Below, piece after piece: positions 60,210 to 64,000 of a DNA stretch of 64,000 nucleotides. The stretch comes from Shewanella sp. SNU WT4 (GTDB lineage Bacteria > Pseudomonadota > Gammaproteobacteria > Enterobacterales > Shewanellaceae). The position numbers and the translations under genes are program-made. The first letter of the stretch is position 1. Each line of letters begins with the position of its first letter. The DNA is taken from contig NZ_CP041151.1 of NCBI RefSeq assembly GCF_006494715.1, positions 1,550,001 through 1,614,000 on the forward strand. Direction: 5' to 3'. Under the pieces are notes generated by a model. The model searched no databases, was not told where the DNA came from, and saw nothing but the letters and a program-made list of their open reading frames with translations.

Positions 60210-61931
60210 CCGACATTCCGCACCTGATTTAGGAATAAATTTGTCGATAGCGTTCGCCTAGCACGTCGAGAATGATCTGTTGGTCCACCGTGAGTCCCGT
60301 AACTTGAGGTGGCGCTTCTCCCAACTGGTATTCGTGTACCCCGCCAAAGCGTAAAAAAATCCACCGCGCTGTCGGTTTTTGCGTGGGTTTCTTTTTCATG
60401 TCCGCCACACTGCGATTCTGCTCTACTAAACCCTGCCGGATCCGGTGCTCTAGCGCCGCATAAATCATCAGGCTACTGGTCATCACCATCAGCAATGCTT
60501 CGATACGTTCCGGTTTTTTAAGATACAACGAGGAGGTTAAAAATTCGGGACTTTTCAGAAAGCGAAACCCACGCTCGACGTTTTGCTGGGCTTTATAAAT
60601 TGCCAACAGCTCAACCATGGTGAGCGTTTCACTGTGATCATTGGTCGCGAGGATGAACACCCCTGTCTGGTTGCGCGCTTCTGCTACCCGCGCCAAGCTA
60701 CTTGCGGCTAACCCCTTGATGTGAAATTGGTAGCTCACCGGCACTTCACCCTTTTGCGGCCTTCCGCGCCCAGCATAGAGAGGTTCACTCACGACCTCTG
60801 CTTCCAGTTGCAGCAGATTTAAGCTGGCAGCAAAACGGGCTAATTCAGCCTGCGCATCGGCCTCGCAGGCAAAACGCTGGGCACATAATTTGTTGAAGGC
60901 TTTCAGCTCACGCGTGCTGTCTTTAAGTAGATTTTTGGCTAATGTTTGCTGCTCACGGTGGCTAGCCTGTTCGCTGCGCACCAGCAACCAACGCTGCGCG
61001 ACGTCGGCATAATTGGCGCTTTGCCAACAGCCATGATAGCCATTGCCCAGCGCGACCAGCGACTGGGTGCCAATGGTTGCCACGGCCCGCTTGGCCTCAT
61101 TGAGTGTGACAGGCACTCGAGTCACGAACAACTGTTGCTGTTGAGCCAGTAGTTGCAAGGTATCAGCGCAATACAGCGCCGCATCGCCGACCAGGTAACG
61201 ACTCTCCTGCGCGGCCTTGAGACTGCTCAAGTGGCGCCGTACGGTCTGGGCAAAGGCCTTGGTATCATTACTATTACCACTCAAGGCCTGCATGTAGATG
61301 GGCAGGCCGGCCTGATTTTCGCAGATAAGTTCTAGGATAACCTGGTTCAGCTCGGGCCGATGGTCGCGGCTATAGCCACGTACCAATTGCAACTTACCGA
61401 GCTTTTCGCCATCGGTTTGGTCATAGGCGCCATCGACGTGGAAGCTGGTGATATCGAGGTGCACTGCCGTACTTTTGAGCTCCAATCGCTCTACGACCTG
61501 TTCCGCCATCACCTGATAAAGCGTGCTGACATCGGCCTCAAAGAGGGCATCAAGGCAGCGGCCGAGCACGTCATCATTGAGGTCATCGGCACAGATCCCC
61601 GGGCCAATCAGACGCTCTACAGGCTTGTTGGCAAAGAATTGCGGGAACATGTGCAAGGTCGAACTATGAAAGCCAAGACCATTCAGTATCATCGCCACCA
61701 ACGCTTCACCATGTGAAACTTTGTAGGGCGGCGTTTTGGGGAGCACCGCATCAATCATGCGAGCAATGCCGAGTTCTTGGCAAAGTGCAGCCACCAAACC
61801 AAGGTGGTCGAGGTTACGAATAGCGATAGCGGGAGTGGGCATAATGATCTACCTGCAAAAAGTAGTAATAGATCAGAATGGCCGATCGCCGTCAAGTTTT
61901 TTTAAATCGAAAATTAGGTGCGGAATGACGG
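60210..61931 (-). mobile_element. IS1634-type insertion sequence, copy 2
   Basis: 1722 bp, with the same ends and apparently the same sequence as the copy at 6459-8180. A 6-bp target duplication ATATAC flanks it (60204-60209, 61932-61937). Same orientation as copy 1, 53.75 kb apart. Confidence 0.93.
60229..61842 (-). CDS. IS1634-type (IS4 superfamily) DDE transposase
   Basis: 537 residues, identical to the protein at 6478-8091; see that entry for motifs. Intact, so both copies could supply transposase. Confidence 0.9.
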   Translation of the reverse strand: MPTPAIAIRNLDHLGLVAALCQELGIARMIDAVLPKTPPYKVSHGEALVAMILNGLGFHSSTLHMFPQFFANKPVERLIGPGICADDLNDDVLGRCLDALFEADVSTLYQVMAEQVVERLELKSTAVHLDITSFHVDGAYDQTDGEKLGKLQLVRGYSRDHRPELNQVILELICENQAGLPIYMQALSGNSNDTKAFAQTVRRHLSSLKAAQESRYLVGDAALYCADTLQLLAQQQQLFVTRVPVTLNEAKRAVATIGTQSLVALGNGYHGCWQSANYADVAQRWLLVRSEQASHREQQTLAKNLLKDSTRELKAFNKLCAQRFACEADAQAELARFAASLNLLQLEAEVVSEPLYAGRGRPQKGEVPVSYQFHIKGLAASSLARVAEARNQTGVFILATNDHSETLTMVELLAIYKAQQNVERGFRFLKSPEFLTSSLYLKKPERIEALLMVMTSSLMIYAALEHRIRQGLVEQNRSVADMKKKPTQKPTARWIFLRFGGVHEYQLGEAPPQVTGLTVDQQIILDVLGERYRQIYS

Positions 61932-62593
61932 ATATACGCCCCGACCTTATCGGCGCTAATGACATCCGCTGAAACTAAATATACTTATTCAATTTTTGAT
62001 GCCCTCGATTTTATCCCAGCAATTTTAGCGGCATTTCCCGATAAGCATATTATTTTCAGGCCACATCCCGATGATCTCTCGATAATCAAACAAGGCGTTC
62101 AGACTCTGCGGACAAATGCTTTTAGACAACTGCTGGCATTATGTGAAACCGAACCTAGATGCCATCTCGATGCTAATCAATCTAATTATATAGAAACCTT
62201 TGCTAAAGCTGCCGTATTAATCACAGATACATCAGCGATTGCTTATTCTTTTGCATTAACGACTAAGCAACCTGTGGTGTTTTATTCAGCGGATCAAGCG
62301 CAAGTAAAACGCTTAATGCCAGATGTTGCTTACATAAATGACAGAGAAAAAATTGGTTACTGCGTTGATTCAGTCAGTGATTTAATTCACGCGTTAACTC
62401 AGTGCTTTGAGGTAACCGATGATATTGAGCGGGTCAAGTTTTGTGAGCAAGTGGTTTATCACCGCGGAACTTCTATGCAATATCTTCTTGATAATCTTGA
62501 TTACCTGTTATCTGGGAAGAAACATCCTGATTGGTGGTATTGGCTTGATAATTGCTAAATAAAATATAACTGTCACAACAAAGGATAGAAATC

Positions 62594-63343
62594 ATGAAAA
62601 CTGAATGGGATTATTCGAGTTTGGCTAATGCATATTTAGAGCGCCCTGATTATTCACCCGCCGCGATTGATGCCATGCTAGCCGTTAGCCAAGTACAAAC
62701 CAATGATAGCGTTTGTGATGTGGGGGCTGGTGTCGCACATTTGACACTTATGTTGGGAGCCAAGCAGTTACAAGTGACAGCCGTCGAACCTAATGATGCC
62801 ATGCGCGCGAACGGTATCAAGCGCACTGAATCATTCAGTAACATTAAGTGGCATGAAGGCACTGGCGAAAATACCGGCCAAGCTTCTGCCCAGTTTTCCT
62901 TGGTGACTTTTGGTAGCTCTTTTAACGTGTGTGACAGACCTAAGGCATTAGCTGAAACCGCCCGTTTATTGACGCCTGGTGGTTGGTTTGCCTGTATGTG
63001 GAATCATAGGGATTTAAAGGAGCCTATTCAGGCTGAAATAGAATCGATTATTACAGGCATTATTCCTTCATACGGCTATGGCACGCGCCGCGAAGATCAA
63101 AGCCAAATCATTGAAGCCAGTAACCTGTTCGGCGCCGTTGTGCACTTAGATGCCAAAGTCGTGCATCAACAATCCGTAGAGAAATGCATTGAAGCTTGGC
63201 GTTCCCATGCAACCTTAGAACGTCAAGCCGCGGCAAAATTCCCTGTGGTCATTGATGCCATTTCAAAATTCTTACTCGGGCTAAAGAAAGAATCTATCTC
63301 TATTCCCTATTCAACCAATATTTGGATGGCCCAACTTAAATAA
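62594..63343 (+). CDS. class I SAM-dependent methyltransferase
   Basis: 249 residues. Motif I VCDVGAGVAHLTLML, an acidic residue at VTAVEPNDAMR and the post-motif LLTPGGWFACMWNHRD define a small-molecule methyltransferase. AAGGA precedes the ATG. Lying between two sugar-phosphotransferase-like genes in a pse cluster, it may methylate the flagellin glycan; this is inference. Confidence 0.82.
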   Translation: MKTEWDYSSLANAYLERPDYSPAAIDAMLAVSQVQTNDSVCDVGAGVAHLTLMLGAKQLQVTAVEPNDAMRANGIKRTESFSNIKWHEGTGENTGQASAQFSLVTFGSSFNVCDRPKALAETARLLTPGGWFACMWNHRDLKEPIQAEIESIITGIIPSYGYGTRREDQSQIIEASNLFGAVVHLDAKVVHQQSVEKCIEAWRSHATLERQAAAKFPVVIDAISKFLLGLKKESISIPYSTNIWMAQLK

Positions 63344-63357
63344 TAGGTGATAGGCAA

Positions 63358-64000
63358 ATGAGTCCACTGACAAATATTACTAGCCTCGCCAATGAGGTTA
63401 ATTATGGTCTAAATACGCCTATCTATATTGTTGGTGGCGGCTCATTTGCGATTAAGCTTGCTAATGTCTTGATTGACAATCAGCTCGAATTTGAATTTAT
63501 TGACGAGTTTGCGTCATCGCTTTTACTTGAACGCAATGTCTATAAAGCCCACTCAATCCCAAGCCCTCTAGGGATATTTTTTATTGCGATTTCGATAGAT
63601 GAATATGCACTGGCGGCTATATCAAGGCTAGCGCAGCAAGGGGTAAAAAAAGAGCAATGCCTGCCTCTTAAATATGACTCAGATAGTATTATGCTGGGGC
63701 ATATGTTTACCCATAATCGCCATAAATTACTTGAACTACTCGCTCAGCCGTTATCAAGCGTCAAGGAACTTGAATCCTCTTTTTATATAGAACGTAACCA
63801 ATTTTTTGAAAGCTCAAGCGCCCAAAAAAAACATCTAATAGGCATTTGCTGTTTAGGACGAGGGGGAGGGTACTTAGGTCACTTGGGTCATATTCCAACT
63901 TGGTTAGCGGCGCATCATAATACTGTGACGTTAAGTGACTCAGAGCTGGATCTGCAGGGCACTATGCCAAGGTTTTTAATGGGCCAGAGTGCCATGAATG
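63358..64000 (+). CDS. paralogue of the split glycerophosphotransferase-like protein, 3'-truncated by window edge
   Basis: Open from ATG 63358 (AGG nearby upstream) to the last base. Residues 22-45 (PIYIVGGGSFAIKLANVLI) and FEFIDEFASS align with the gene at 59262 (FIYIVGGGTFAVKLAKVML, FEFIDEMASS); FFIAISIDEYALAAISRL matches FIIAISLPEYAQRAIDRL. The visible part covers the N-terminal domain and the GRGGGYLGHLGHIP segment. The C-terminus lies outside the window. Confidence 0.8.
   Translation, partial: MSPLTNITSLANEVNYGLNTPIYIVGGGSFAIKLANVLIDNQLEFEFIDEFASSLLLERNVYKAHSIPSPLGIFFIAISIDEYALAAISRLAQQGVKKEQCLPLKYDSDSIMLGHMFTHNRHKLLELLAQPLSSVKELESSFYIERNQFFESSSAQKKHLIGICCLGRGGGYLGHLGHIPTWLAAHHNTVTLSDSELDLQGTMPRFLMGQSAMN

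Larger units (their letters stand above)
59262..62558 (+). pseudogene. glycerophosphotransferase-like protein split by an IS
   Basis: Removing the element (60210-61931) and one ATATAC copy joins SQAIIY in frame to APTLSALMTSAETKYTYSIFDALDF, giving one 522-residue protein. An N-terminal domain with YIVGGGTFAVKLAKVML resembles a Rossmann-type nucleotide-binding fold; the C-terminal part has FRPHPDD and LITDTSAIAYSFALTTKQPVVFY, like CDP-glycerol glycerophosphotransferases. A paralogue starts at 63358. The start is ATG 59262 or GTG 59280. The downstream fragment could initiate at ATG 61959 but would lack the first half. Confidence 0.85.

Overview
The window reads as the chromosome of a gammaproteobacterium of the Shewanella type. 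The evidence is gene content and order: rlmN-pilW-rodZ-ispG-hisS-yfgM-bamB-der, guaB-guaA, tadA/mltF/purL, cydABX, and a pseudaminic-acid cluster beside a Maf-type flagellin glycosylation gene. No rRNA, tRNA, CRISPR array or prophage was seen. Genus assignment is inference from family resemblance.

Layout. 1-5.9 kb: 3' end of aceA, an HDOD signalling protein, an MtfA-type peptidase, an orphan ParA with a small partner, and two small proteins. 5.9-8.6 kb: two tandem GNAT genes, the second split by an IS1634-type element and also carrying a stop codon. 8.7-11.6 kb: a metallophosphatase/5'-nucleotidase and a CBS-domain membrane protein. 11.9-20.9 kb: the rlmN-to-der housekeeping block. 21.3-23.96 kb: a deleted IS10-like copy followed by an IS4-type element. 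24-28 kb: a cysteine-use locus (transporter, RidA, cysteine desulfidase, YheO-like regulator). 28-32.7 kb: xseA, guaB, guaA. 32.7-34.2 kb: a second IS4-type element. 34.2-41.6 kb: a broken GGDEF-like gene, tadA, a possible 39-residue ORF, mltF, purL. 41.6-43.2 kb: a 1.6-kb gap with a probable small minus-strand transcription unit and the long regulatory region of cydA. 43.2-46.4 kb: cydABX and a YdcH-like protein. 46.6-51.6 kb: an RND efflux operon, broken by a one-base frameshift, with a divergent TetR gene. 51.7-54.2 kb: three envelope or unknown proteins. 54.3-64 kb: flagellin glycosylation (maf; pseB-pseC; two paralogous glycerophosphotransferase-like genes, one split by a second IS1634-type copy; a methyltransferase).

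How parts work together. CyuA-type desulfidase should release 2-aminoacrylate, which RidA removes; the transporter and regulator complete a cysteine uptake and degradation module. The maf and pseB genes diverge from a region with a GG-N10-GC sigma-54 signature on each strand, which fits polar-flagellar control. cydABX has a perfect FNR-type site placed for class II activation.

Most notable: (i) both IS4-type elements sit inside the hairpin of an intrinsic terminator (of the cysteine transporter gene and of guaA), in the same relative orientation, and each carries at its entry end a hairpin plus T-run that could replace the terminator it split; (ii) both have the layout Shine-Dalgarno, hairpin, T-run, ATG, so that folding brings the Shine-Dalgarno next to the start codon; (iii) a small promoter-to-terminator unit at about 42.2-42.45 kb; (iv) at least four non-IS genes are broken (GNAT, GGDEF-like, RND pump, glycerophosphotransferase-like), which suggests ongoing gene loss with IS activity.
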